Part shown: positions 34,130 to 42,462 of the stretch, piece by piece
Layout of the letters: each line of letters starts with the position of its first letter
Position numbering within the stretch: the first letter of the stretch is position 1
Assembly (NCBI GenBank): GCA_900113995.1
Contig: FORK01000011.1
Span: 51,596-108,383, forward strand
Length of the DNA: 56,788 bases
Direction: 5' to 3'
Origin: Ruminococcaceae bacterium D5
GTDB lineage: Bacteria; Bacillota; Clostridia; Oscillospirales; Ruminococcaceae
Position numbers and translations under genes: made by a program
Notes under the pieces: model-generated
Databases searched by the model: none
What the model was told of the DNA's origin: nothing
What the model saw: the letters and a program-made list of their open reading frames with translations, nothing else

Positions 34130-35164
34130 ATGAAACGATCGCTCTCCTTTGTTCTGATATTCGCTTTGCTGCTGACCCTTGCCGCTTGCGCGCCCGCCTC
34201 CTCTTCCGAGGAGCCCGCGACCAGCAGCCCGGCGGAGTCCTCTGCGGAGCCTGCTTCCGCCGCACCCTCTTCCGAAGCATCCGCGGCCCCGGCGCCCGCA
34301 CCCTCTTCCGGAGCATCCGCGGCCCCGGCGCCCGCACCCTCTTCCGGAGCATCCGCGGCCCCGGCGCCCGCACCCTCTTCCGGAGCATCCGCGGCCCCGG
34401 CGCCCGCTCCCTCCTCCGGGGCTTCTGCGGGCAGTGCGGCGGAATCTTCCGCAGCGCCGGTCGTCTCCTCTGAAACAGAGGCATCTTCCGAGGCATCCGC
34501 CGCATCGGAGGGAATCGGTGAGGTGATGCTGCTGCCCAACAACGGCGCGAATGAGGTCAGCTGCATGGGGATCGACCGGCTGATGGTTCTGGTCCCAAGG
34601 GTTGGCGTAGAGCCGGGTGAGGCGACGTTGACTGTTTTTGATGCAAAAGACGAGAGTGAATTCTGTTCGATCGATCTCGACGACGGCGGCGCAGTCGAAT
34701 TTTTGGATTGGACAGAGGCCAATGACGGTGCGTTCGGCGCTGACGAGGGCACCGCGCTGCTGATCAACCTCGGCGCCCCGCTGGAAGCGGACCACAACTA
34801 TTATATTCAGGCCGAGGAGGGCTGGCTGACGATTCCCGAGGAAAGTGTTTCTGCCAAGGCAGTCACCGGGAAGAATACATGGACGGTGCGTGTCGGCGAC
34901 TTTGGAATCGAATTTGATTCGGATGAAAATGAGGTGGCGGCCGGCGAGACGATCTCGATTCCCTGTACTCTCGGTGCGGCTGACCAGCTTGAGATCAAGG
35001 CTTCGCCCAAAAAGTCGGTGACCATCGAGGAGGATAAGCTTTCTCAGGACGGCGATGCCGTGATCCGATTTGACGAGCGCGGAAACATCACCGTGAGCTT
35101 TGAATTCAAAGACGGAAAGGGCGGCGTGATCAGCAGAGTTGACCAGGTCTTCCGATGCAGATAG
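34130..35164 (+). CDS. lipoprotein with Ala/Pro/Ser repeat stalk
   Basis: A 344-residue lipoprotein: lipobox LTLAAC at about 15-20, then a low-complexity stalk (about 22-125) rich in Ala, Pro, Ser and Glu with four copies of a 12-residue repeat (SSGASAAPAPAP). The globular C-terminal part (about 130-344) is mostly beta with no recognised family; EVAAGETISIPCTLGAADQLEI and ITVSFEFKDGKGG look like immunoglobulin-fold strands. It probably stands off the membrane in the cell wall. It is monocistronic, with its own promoter and terminator. Confidence 0.7.
   Translation: MKRSLSFVLIFALLLTLAACAPASSSEEPATSSPAESSAEPASAAPSSEASAAPAPAPSSGASAAPAPAPSSGASAAPAPAPSSGASAAPAPAPSSGASAGSAAESSAAPVVSSETEASSEASAASEGIGEVMLLPNNGANEVSCMGIDRLMVLVPRVGVEPGEATLTVFDAKDESEFCSIDLDDGGAVEFLDWTEANDGAFGADEGTALLINLGAPLEADHNYYIQAEEGWLTIPEESVSAKAVTGKNTWTVRVGDFGIEFDSDENEVAAGETISIPCTLGAADQLEIKASPKKSVTIEEDKLSQDGDAVIRFDERGNITVSFEFKDGKGGVISRVDQVFRCR
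34268..34411 (+). repeat. 36-bp coding tandem repeat, four copies
   Basis: Four nearly identical 36-base units (34268, 34304, 34340, 34376) code for SSGASAAPAPAP; the first has GAA for GGA. A degenerate fifth unit follows. Near-identity of synonymous sites implies recent expansion. Confidence 0.92.
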
Positions 35165-35175
35165 TGCGCCCGTCC

Positions 35176-35207
35176 AAAGGGATTTTCCGAGGGAAATCCC
35201 TTTTTGA
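35176..35207 (+). terminator. terminator after lipoprotein gene
   Basis: AAAGGGATTT pairs with AAATCCCTTT across a short loop, followed by TT. Confidence 0.8.
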
Positions 35208-35236
35208 TTGCATAAAGCTGTCCGCAGGGCTATAAT
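35208..35236 (+). promoter_or_regulatory. cinA promoter
   Basis: TTGCAT (35208-35213) and TATAAT (35231-35236) with a 17-base spacer. Confidence 0.75.
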
Positions 35237-35271
35237 AAGGAACAGTGAATCAGGAGGAAAGGGAGACGAAA

Positions 35272-36525
35272 ATGAACGCTGAAATCATCTGTGTCGGTAC
35301 TGAACTGCTTCTCGGCGATGTGGTCAACACCAACGCCTCGGATATCGCCCGGGGCCTTGCGCACATGGGAATCAATGTCTATCACCATGAGGTGGTGGGG
35401 GATAATCCGCAGCGTTTGCAGGAATGCCTGCGCGACAGCCTTTCCCGCTGCGATCTCGTGCTGCTGACCGGCGGTCTCGGCCCGACATACGATGATCTGA
35501 CAAAGGAGACGGTGGCCGCCCATTTCGGGCGCGGACTGGCGATGGATGAAGAGAGCCTGCACACCATCGAACGTTATTTTGCCCGCACCGGACGCAAAAT
35601 GACCGAAAACAACCGCAAGCAGGCGATGATGCCGGAAGGCTGCATCATCCTTCAGAATCCGAACGGGACCGCACCCGGCTGCATTATCGAGGGGGAGAAC
35701 GGGAAGACGGCGGTGATGATGCCGGGACCGCCCCGCGAAATGCGTCCGATGTTCGAAGGACCGGTTACCGATTATCTCATGCGCCGCACCCACGACGGGA
35801 TGCTTGTTTCCCGCACCATCAACTTCTTCGGGGTGGGGGAGTCGGAGCTGGAGGCCCGCCTGCGGGAGATGATGGTTTCCTCGACCAATCCCACCATCGC
35901 TCCCTATGCAAAGACCTCCGAAGTGCAGCTGCGGGTGACCGCCCGCGCCGCCACCGAGGAGGAGGGCCTCCGTCTCATTGAGCCGGTGGTTCAGAAAATT
36001 GTGGAAATCTATCCCGATCAGATCTACGGCTTTGACTTCCACACCATCAACGAAGCGGTTGTCAAACGCTATACCGATGCGGGAAAAACTCTTGCCACCG
36101 CGGAAAGCTGCACCGGGGGACTCATCGCCTCCCGGCTGGTTGACCTGCCCGGCGCGTCGGCAATGTTCGGCTGCGGAGTCGTGGCTTATTCCAACGAAGC
36201 CAAGCAGAAACTGCTGGGGATCAGCGCCGAAACCCTCGAACGGTACGGCGCGGTTTCCCGCGAGTGTGCGCTGGAGATGGCGCGCGGGGTGAGGGCCGCT
36301 TCGGGTGCGGATGTCGCTGTTTCGACAACCGGACTCGCGGGACCGGATGGCGGTACCGATGAAAAGCCGGTGGGGCTTGTCTATGTCGCGGTGGTGAGCG
36401 ACCGATTTGAAGATGTGCGGGAGCTGCACCTTGCCCGGGGCCGCGCCGACGACCGGGAAAATATCCGTTTCCGTTCTTCGTCCCACGCATTTGATCTTGC
36501 GCTGCGGGCGCTGCGGCAGCTTTGA
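35272..36525 (+). CDS. cinA: CinA, nicotinamide-nucleotide amidase family
   Basis: A 417-residue two-domain protein. The N-terminal MoCF-like domain (about 1-170) begins EIICVGTELLLGDVVNTN and has LTGGLGPTYDD. The C-terminal PncC domain (about 250-417) carries TAESCTGGLIASRLVDLPGAS and the end segment STTGLAGPDGG. CinA proteins recycle NMN to nicotinate mononucleotide and may hydrolyse ADP-ribose; the old competence link is indirect. The ATG at 35272 gives the family N-terminus; a frame open to 35245 includes the ribosome site. Confidence 0.95.
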   Translation: MNAEIICVGTELLLGDVVNTNASDIARGLAHMGINVYHHEVVGDNPQRLQECLRDSLSRCDLVLLTGGLGPTYDDLTKETVAAHFGRGLAMDEESLHTIERYFARTGRKMTENNRKQAMMPEGCIILQNPNGTAPGCIIEGENGKTAVMMPGPPREMRPMFEGPVTDYLMRRTHDGMLVSRTINFFGVGESELEARLREMMVSSTNPTIAPYAKTSEVQLRVTARAATEEEGLRLIEPVVQKIVEIYPDQIYGFDFHTINEAVVKRYTDAGKTLATAESCTGGLIASRLVDLPGASAMFGCGVVAYSNEAKQKLLGISAETLERYGAVSRECALEMARGVRAASGADVAVSTTGLAGPDGGTDEKPVGLVYVAVVSDRFEDVRELHLARGRADDRENIRFRSSSHAFDLALRALRQL

Positions 36526-36531
36526 CACAGA

Positions 36532-36572
36532 AAAAAGGGCCTGTCCACCGAGAACGGCGGACAGGCCCTTTT
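36532..36572. terminator. bidirectional terminator
   Basis: AAAAGGGCCTGTCC and GGACAGGCCCTTTT pair around a small loop between the converging cinA and lyase transcripts. Confidence 0.88.
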
Positions 36573-36585
36573 AAGAGGGAGGCAA

Positions 36586-37551
36586 TTACGATTTTTCGGC
36601 GGACTTTGAATTTTTCCCCTGACCGGTGGGCAGTTCACGGATCAGGTCGCTCGATTTTCCGGCCCGCAGCAGGTAACTGTCGGTGGGATGGCCCACCATT
36701 TCGACAACCATGCGGCTGATTTCAAGAGCCTGGTCGAGGTCGATCCCGGTTCCCACCCCCATTTCCCCGCACATGTGCAGAAGGTCTTCGGTAGAGATGT
36801 TTCCGGCCGCTCCGGGGACAAAGGGGCAGCCCCCTACCCCCGCAAAAGCGGAGTCGAAGCGTGTGAAACCGGCCTCCATCCCTGCAAGTACATTGGCAAG
36901 TCCGAGTCCGCGTGTGTTATGGAAATGAAGCCACCAGATGACCTGAGGAAACTCCTTTGCCATCTGGGTACAGAGACTGAGAACCTGTGTGGGACAAGCA
37001 ACCCCGGCCGCATCTGAAAGGGAAATTTCAGTGACGCCGACCGCGAGGTAGGCTTCAACAATTCCCCGCACGTCGGAGAGCGGAATCTCCCTCTCCCATG
37101 GGGATCCGAACGGCATCGAGATGGAGCCGGAAATCTCAATGCCGAAGACCCGCGCCGCGTCGGTGCAGGAAGCAAAGCCGGCTACCGATTCCTGCGGGGT
37201 CCGGTTGAGGTTGGCCAGATTGTGCGCCCGGCTGGCCGAGACATTGAGCTTGACCTTGGTGCAGCCGCAGGCGGCCGCGCGCTCCACTCCTTTGAGGTTG
37301 GCGATGAGCGCCCGGTACTCGACCCCGGGCTTTCGATGAATCAGCCGGAAGACCTCGTCGGTTCCGGCCATCTGGGGGAGCGCTTTGGGACTCATGAAGG
37401 AACCGACTTCAATGACGGGGAATCCGGCGTCGGTCATCCGGTCAATCAGGTCTGCTTTTTGAGCAGGCGTCGGAATGACCACTTCATTTTGCAGCCCATC
37501 CCTCGGCCCCACTTCACAAAGGGTTATTTTTGGAGGAAAATGAAAGCTCAT
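36586..37551 (-). CDS. HMG-CoA lyase-family enzyme
   Basis: A 321-residue TIM-barrel enzyme of the HMGL-like family, which cleaves beta-hydroxy acyl-CoA compounds (HMG-CoA to acetoacetate and acetyl-CoA in the type enzyme). Catalytic elements are present: GPRDGLQNE (15-23), Glu in IEVGSF (48), metal-binding His-x-His in LHFHNTRG (209, 211) and the loop GGCPFVPGAAGN (240-251) with its Cys. HFHN replaces the HCHD of the animal enzyme, so the true substrate may differ. It is last in the TRAP/transketolase operon, 30 bases after dctM. Confidence 0.85.
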   Translation of the reverse strand: MSFHFPPKITLCEVGPRDGLQNEVVIPTPAQKADLIDRMTDAGFPVIEVGSFMSPKALPQMAGTDEVFRLIHRKPGVEYRALIANLKGVERAAACGCTKVKLNVSASRAHNLANLNRTPQESVAGFASCTDAARVFGIEISGSISMPFGSPWEREIPLSDVRGIVEAYLAVGVTEISLSDAAGVACPTQVLSLCTQMAKEFPQVIWWLHFHNTRGLGLANVLAGMEAGFTRFDSAFAGVGGCPFVPGAAGNISTEDLLHMCGEMGVGTGIDLDQALEISRMVVEMVGHPTDSYLLRAGKSSDLIRELPTGQGKNSKSAEKS

Positions 37552-37581
37552 GTTCTGGTCACGACCTTCTCTGTTATGGGA

Positions 37582-38877
37582 TTAGCTGACAAACTGTGCC
37601 ATAAAGGTGATCAGCTGCGGGCACAGGATGAGGATGACAATATCCACCGCAAGAGCGATCACATAAGGAATAACTTCCTTGATGATCTTCTCAACCGCGA
37701 CATTCGCTGAGGAGGAGGCCACATAGAGACAGACCGCAACCGGCGGCGTAATGGTGCCCAGAGCGATATTGACGATCACCGTTACGCCGAAAGCAACGGG
37801 ATCAATCCCTGCCAGCGTAACAATGGGGTAGAGGATCGGGATGAACATGATCTGCATAGCAGTGCCCTCAAGAAAAAATCCGCCCGCGAAGAAGATCAGG
37901 TTGACAATCACCATGATCAGGATTTTGCTGTGCAGAGCGCCGCTGAAGAGGCTCTGGATAATCTGTCCGAAATTGTTGGACTGAAGAATCCACGCAAAAA
38001 CGCTGGAAGCTGCAATAATCAGCATAACGTTGGCGGCCATCAGCATGGCCTCGGCAAACAGCTTGGGCAGATCCTGCAGAGCGATGGTGCGGTAGATAAA
38101 GACGCCCAAAAAGAGGGTATAAACGACCGCTACAACCGCCGATTCGGTGGCGGTAAAGACGCCTGACATAATGCCGCCCATGATGATGATCGGCGCGATC
38201 ATCGGAAGGATTGCCTGCTTAAAGGATTCCCAAAGCTCCTTCATCGAGAAGGGAACCCGGGCCGCCTCGCCGTAGCCCTTGGTTTTGCAGACGAAAAAGC
38301 TTACGATCATGAAGGAAAGCCCGATCATAATACCCGGAATAACGCCGCCCATGAAGAGCTTGCCGACCGAGATTCCTGTCAAACTGCCCAAAACAATCAT
38401 CGGCATGCTGGGCGGAATGATGATCCCGATGCTGCCGGAGGCAACCATGATCGCGCTTGAAAATTCCCGCTTATAGCCCAGCTCTTCCATCTTAGGAACC
38501 ATAACGCTGCTCAGGACAGCGGTGCTGGCCGGCGCCGAACCGGAGACTGCGCCCAGCATCATGCCCGCGAGGGTTGCCGCATAGCAAAGTCCGCCCATCA
38601 TCCAGCCGACGATGGCGTTGCAGAAGCGGATCAGACGGGCGGTGATGCCGCTGCGGCCCATGATGTTGCCCACCAGCATAAAGAAGGGGATTCCCATCAG
38701 GGTTACACTGTTGACCGACGAATACATCCGCTGGGCCATGATGGTCAGCGGGATATCGCCCTGCATCAGCAGTGCTCCCAGGGAAGCGACACCGATCGAA
38801 ATGGCGATGGGAAGCCCGAGAAGCGCCAGTACAAGGAAGACTGCAATCATAATCAGCAGAAGTGTTGATGAAGCCAT
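37582..38877 (-). CDS. dctM: TRAP transporter large permease, DctM
   Basis: A 431-residue membrane protein with about 12 helices, the sodium-coupled translocating subunit of a tripartite (TRAP) importer. Recognisable segments are LMGIPFFMLVGNIMGRSGIT, GAVSGSAPASTAVLSSVMVP, GIIIPPSMPMIVLG and ALGTITPPVAVCLY. TRAP systems import carboxylates, sulfonates and other acids. It follows dctQ by 3 bases. Confidence 0.95.
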   Translation of the reverse strand: MASSTLLLIMIAVFLVLALLGLPIAISIGVASLGALLMQGDIPLTIMAQRMYSSVNSVTLMGIPFFMLVGNIMGRSGITARLIRFCNAIVGWMMGGLCYAATLAGMMLGAVSGSAPASTAVLSSVMVPKMEELGYKREFSSAIMVASGSIGIIIPPSMPMIVLGSLTGISVGKLFMGGVIPGIMIGLSFMIVSFFVCKTKGYGEAARVPFSMKELWESFKQAILPMIAPIIIMGGIMSGVFTATESAVVAVVYTLFLGVFIYRTIALQDLPKLFAEAMLMAANVMLIIAASSVFAWILQSNNFGQIIQSLFSGALHSKILIMVIVNLIFFAGGFFLEGTAMQIMFIPILYPIVTLAGIDPVAFGVTVIVNIALGTITPPVAVCLYVASSSANVAVEKIIKEVIPYVIALAVDIVILILCPQLITFMAQFVS

Positions 38878-38880
38878 AGA

Positions 38881-39357
38881 TTACGCATCCTCCCTGTTTA
38901 AGGTCAGTTTCATCAGCTTTTCAACAGAAAAAAGAATACTGAAAAAGCATCCAACCGGGATGCACAGATACATCGCACCCATCGACCATTTGAGAATGGG
39001 GGAGATCATCCGCACAGTAGACATGCCGTATTGGGTGCCGAAAATGAACAAAACGACAAAAAAGACGATGGTGAGCAGGCAGTTGACGATATCGAGCGCG
39101 CGCCGGGCCTTCCCCTTAATTTTATCGATCAGGAAATCGACCCGGATATGGCGTTCGTTGCGGACCGCCAAACTGATTTCGAGGTACATGACCCATACGA
39201 ACAGAAACTTGGTAAATTCATCGATGCTGGAGGAGGTAAACTTCAGCAGGTTTCTGGTTACGATCTGGATAAAGAGAAGGGCGACCAGAGCGCCGAAACC
39301 GACGGCGGAAAGATGATAGAGAGTATGATAAAAAACATTCGATATGCGCTTTAACAT
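38881..39357 (-). CDS. dctQ: TRAP transporter small permease, DctQ
   Basis: A 158-residue protein with four helices, typical of DctQ: IDEFTKFLFVWVMYLEISLAVRNERHIRVDFL is the conserved core. It scaffolds DctM in the membrane. ATG start at 39357 behind AAAGGAG. A 142-base gap to dctP holds GC-rich inverted sequence, which may lower expression of the membrane subunits relative to the binding protein. Confidence 0.93.
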   Translation of the reverse strand: MLKRISNVFYHTLYHLSAVGFGALVALLFIQIVTRNLLKFTSSSIDEFTKFLFVWVMYLEISLAVRNERHIRVDFLIDKIKGKARRALDIVNCLLTIVFFVVLFIFGTQYGMSTVRMISPILKWSMGAMYLCIPVGCFFSILFSVEKLMKLTLNREDA

Positions 39358-39499
39358 GCGATGCTCCTTTCGGTTCGGAGTTTTCCCGCAGGGCTGCCGG
39401 ACTGCCGCAGAAAACCGCCTTCCGGCCTTTGAGGCGCGGAGGCGCTGCGGCGGCCCGGCGGCAGCGGGATTAGGACCACAGGGGTGAGGATTGCGTGCT

Positions 39500-40552
39500 T
39501 CAGGCGGCAGTGTTTTCGATCTGTTCGATCAGTTCACGTCCAAAAACATCGTAGTACTGGTCATAGACGCTCTGCACGGCGGCCTTCCATTCTTCCTTAT
39601 TAGGGGTTTCATTGATGGTCATAGTTTCCTTGAGCTTTTCAAGCTGTTCGGCCTCAGAGGTGCGGCGAACCTCTCTTTCGTAAACGCCGGCTTCATCGGC
39701 GGCGTCCATCAGAAGCTGCTGCTGCTCGGGGGTGAAGCTGTCAAAGAGCTTGCCGTTCATCAAAAAGCCCATGACGCCATAAACATGCCCGTCGAGAACC
39801 ATGTACTTTTGAACTTCGTTGAAGTTGGAGGTAATGACGGTATCGATAGGGCTTTCCTGACCGTCGATGGTGCCGTTCGAGCAGGCAATGTAGATCTCGC
39901 CGGTGGCGATGTTGGTGGAGCTGGCGCCCAGCGCCTGAAGGGTAGCGGCCTGCACCGAGGAACTGGGAATTCGAATCAGAAGCCCGGACATATCCGCGGG
40001 CGAGTTGATCTCGTGCTTGTTGTTGGAGTAATGTCTGAAGCCCGACTCCCAGAAGCTCAGCGGCCGAACGCCGGAAGCATCATAGATCGACTGTTTGAAG
40101 TGCTCGCCTACCTCGCCCATCGTGACGGCGTCTGCATGGGCGTTGTCGCGGAACAGATAGGGCAGATTGAAGACTTCAAAGGTTGGCTCCAGCTTGGAAA
40201 CCGAGCTCGGGCCGATCAAAGCGGCATCGACGGTACCCATGACGAGGCCCTCGGCCATATCGCCCTCAGAACCGAGTGCAGCGTTGGCGTAAATTTCCAC
40301 CCCGATGGAACCGCCGCTCTTTTCTTCTACGATCTCCTTAAACTTGACGCAGGCCTTGTGGAAGGCGGAGCTTTCGGTCAGGGAATGCCCCAGCTTGAAG
40401 GTTTTGGCGGCAACAGACGGAGTGGCGGCTTCGTTGCCGCCGGATGACGCGGGGGCGGCCGGAGTGGCGGGCGCCGAGGAGCTTTGTCCTCCGCAGGCCG
40501 CCATCATGGCACAGAGCGACAGAGACAGAAACACACTGAGAATCTTTTTCAT
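39500..40552 (-). CDS. dctP: TRAP transporter substrate-binding lipoprotein, DctP
   Basis: A 350-residue binding protein anchored as a lipoprotein (lipobox CAMMAACGG at about 14-22). The DctP family core includes KLGHSLTESSAFHKACVKFKEIVEEKSGG, EGLVMGTVDAALIGPSS and the Arg-containing segment MSGLLIRIPSSSVQAATLQALGAS; the equivalent Arg binds the acid group of the ligand in the family. Lipoprotein anchoring is usual in Gram-positive TRAP systems. One base separates it from the upstream transketolase gene, tying import to that enzyme. Confidence 0.94.
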   Translation of the reverse strand: MKKILSVFLSLSLCAMMAACGGQSSSAPATPAAPASSGGNEAATPSVAAKTFKLGHSLTESSAFHKACVKFKEIVEEKSGGSIGVEIYANAALGSEGDMAEGLVMGTVDAALIGPSSVSKLEPTFEVFNLPYLFRDNAHADAVTMGEVGEHFKQSIYDASGVRPLSFWESGFRHYSNNKHEINSPADMSGLLIRIPSSSVQAATLQALGASSTNIATGEIYIACSNGTIDGQESPIDTVITSNFNEVQKYMVLDGHVYGVMGFLMNGKLFDSFTPEQQQLLMDAADEAGVYEREVRRTSEAEQLEKLKETMTINETPNKEEWKAAVQSVYDQYYDVFGRELIEQIENTAA

Positions 40553-40553
40553 G

Positions 40554-41504
40554 TTACATTTCCTCCCTCTTTTTTATCAGCTGCATCGCAGCATCAACAA
40601 CGTTTTCGGTGTCGATTCCGAGGCATTTGCGAAGGTAGGCCATATTTCCGACCTCCCCGAAACGGTCGCGGATTCCTACCCGGCGCAGAAGGGCGGGGGA
40701 TTCTTCGCTGAGCACTTCGGCTACGGCGCTGCCCAGACCTCCGATGATTGTGTGGTTTTCCAGCGTTATGATACCGTGCGTTTCCTTTGCCGCGCGTACA
40801 ATGGCATCGCGGTCGATCGGTTTGATGGTGTGCATGTTGAGGACGCGCGCCGAGATTCCCCTCCCTGCGAGGATATCGGCCGCCTGCAGGGCGGTTTCCA
40901 GCATCAGCCCGGAAGAAATCAGGGTGATATCCTGTCCTTCACGCAGGGTATCGGCTTTGCCCAACTGATATTTGTAGTCGGCGGGGTAATATTCAGGCAT
41001 GACCCCACGATAGTAGCGCAGATAGACCGGCCCGCCGACGTCGAGCAGCGCGGGAATCATCTTGCGGAGCTGTACCGGGTCAAAGGCCTCCACAATGGTG
41101 GAATTGGCAACCGGACGAATCACGCCGATGTCCTCATAGCCCTGATGGGTGCCGCCGTTGACTTCGGCGATGATGCCGGGAGAAACGCCGACCAGAACCG
41201 CGTTCAGGCCCGAATAGGCCAGCGAGATAGTCATTTGATCGAGGACCCTCCTGGTCATGAAGGGGCCGAACGCATGCACAAACGGGCGTTTTCCGCTGAC
41301 CGAAAGGCCCGCAGCCACACCGACCATATTGGCCTCGGCAATGCCGACATTAAAGGAACGGTCGGGGTAAGCCGCCTCAAAGGGAGCGGTCCCCGTAATA
41401 TTTCTCGAGTCGGAATTGATGATGACAATCCGATCGTCGGTCTTTGCCAGCTCCAGGAGAGTATCGCAATAAACCTTCTTCATCTCTGCCTTTACTGTTT
41501 CCAT
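40554..41504 (-). CDS. split transketolase C-terminal subunit (set 1)
   Basis: A 316-residue subunit holding the pyrimidine-binding and C-terminal domains of transketolase. The catalytic Glu that activates thiamine diphosphate is in FNVGIAEANMVGVAAG (about 57), and the C-terminal domain includes ITLENHTIIGGLGSAV. The ATG at 41504 follows GGGAGGTG by 8 bases; an in-frame GTG at 41516 overlaps the ribosome site. It pairs with the N-terminal subunit encoded just upstream. Split transketolases act in pentose metabolism and in special routes such as apiose and sulfoquinovose breakdown; the context here favours a special role. Confidence 0.9.
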   Translation of the reverse strand: METVKAEMKKVYCDTLLELAKTDDRIVIINSDSRNITGTAPFEAAYPDRSFNVGIAEANMVGVAAGLSVSGKRPFVHAFGPFMTRRVLDQMTISLAYSGLNAVLVGVSPGIIAEVNGGTHQGYEDIGVIRPVANSTIVEAFDPVQLRKMIPALLDVGGPVYLRYYRGVMPEYYPADYKYQLGKADTLREGQDITLISSGLMLETALQAADILAGRGISARVLNMHTIKPIDRDAIVRAAKETHGIITLENHTIIGGLGSAVAEVLSEESPALLRRVGIRDRFGEVGNMAYLRKCLGIDTENVVDAAMQLIKKREEM

Positions 41505-41530
41505 AGTATCCTTCACCTCCCGTTCCCTTT

Positions 41531-42346
41531 CTATTGCAGGTCGCGCAGTGCTTCCTGGAGATCCTCTGCGGTAACCGGCCGGCTATGGCTTGCCGTCGTC
41601 CCTTCGATTCGCTTCCAGCCTTTGCCCTTGACCGTCCTCATGACGAGCATATTGGGCCGGTCGGTGCACTGCTTGGCCTTTTCAATCGCATCGTAGATCT
41701 GCTGATAGTCGTGGCCGTCGATTTCCTGTACGTTCCAGCCGAAAGCACGCCATTTATCTGCTGCATTGCGCAGCGAGTTGATGGAATCCACCGGACCGTC
41801 GATCTGCTGGCCGTTCAAATCAAGCGCGGCGATCAGATGGCTCAGTCCGGCCTGAGCGGCGTACATTCCAGCCTCCCAGATCTGCCCCTCTTGGCTTTCG
41901 CCGTCGCCGATGATGCAGTAGGTATAAGCTCCGTTCTGGTCGATACGGTCGGCCAGCGCCATGCCGATGGCGGCGGAGAGCCCCTGACCGAGCGATCCGG
42001 TTGTCATGTCAATTCCGGGGGTCAGCTTCCGGTCACAGTGGCTCGGAAGGATGGTTCCGGGCTTATTGAGGGTGTAGATCTCCTTGCGGTCGAAATATCC
42101 CTTCATAGTCAGAATCGAGTAAAGGCCCGGACCACCATGACCCTTTGAAAGCACCAGTCTGTCCCGCCCCGGCATCTGCGGATTGGCGGGATCGACGTTC
42201 ATTTCTTCATAATAGAGCACCACGAGAAGATCAACAATGGACAACGCCCCGCCCACATGTCCTTTGCCAAGGCTGGCGATCATTTCAAGGGCGGTACGCC
42301 GCGCTTCCTTTCCGAGATGCTCCAGTTCATCGATACTGTGCCGCAT
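41531..42346 (-). CDS. split transketolase N-terminal subunit (set 1)
   Basis: A 271-residue subunit with the thiamine diphosphate-binding domain: SKGHGGPGLY (67-76) and the GDG-x-N cofactor motif GDGESQEGQIWEAG through Asn178. The usual GHPGGS near the N-terminus is GHVGGA here, and the substrate-loop His lies in LPSHCDRKLTPGID, not the common GHPD. These changes distinguish it from the second set at 46.7 kb and suggest a different donor or acceptor. ATG at 42346 behind AAGGAG. Confidence 0.9.
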   Translation of the reverse strand: MRHSIDELEHLGKEARRTALEMIASLGKGHVGGALSIVDLLVVLYYEEMNVDPANPQMPGRDRLVLSKGHGGPGLYSILTMKGYFDRKEIYTLNKPGTILPSHCDRKLTPGIDMTTGSLGQGLSAAIGMALADRIDQNGAYTYCIIGDGESQEGQIWEAGMYAAQAGLSHLIAALDLNGQQIDGPVDSINSLRNAADKWRAFGWNVQEIDGHDYQQIYDAIEKAKQCTDRPNMLVMRTVKGKGWKRIEGTTASHSRPVTAEDLQEALRDLQ

Positions 42347-42462
42347 CTTAAAACTCCTTCCTCTTTTTGTGTGCAGACTGGCATGACCGGCCGCCGGCGC
42401 CCAAAGGGCATGATACCTTTTTTGGAAACCGGCCGGTCAAGCTCTGCCGGGTCATTTCCGGA

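Noticed and set aside
34268-34411. Regular 36-bp repeats resembling a CRISPR array
   Set aside because: No spacers; the repeats are contiguous and in frame within a lipoprotein gene.
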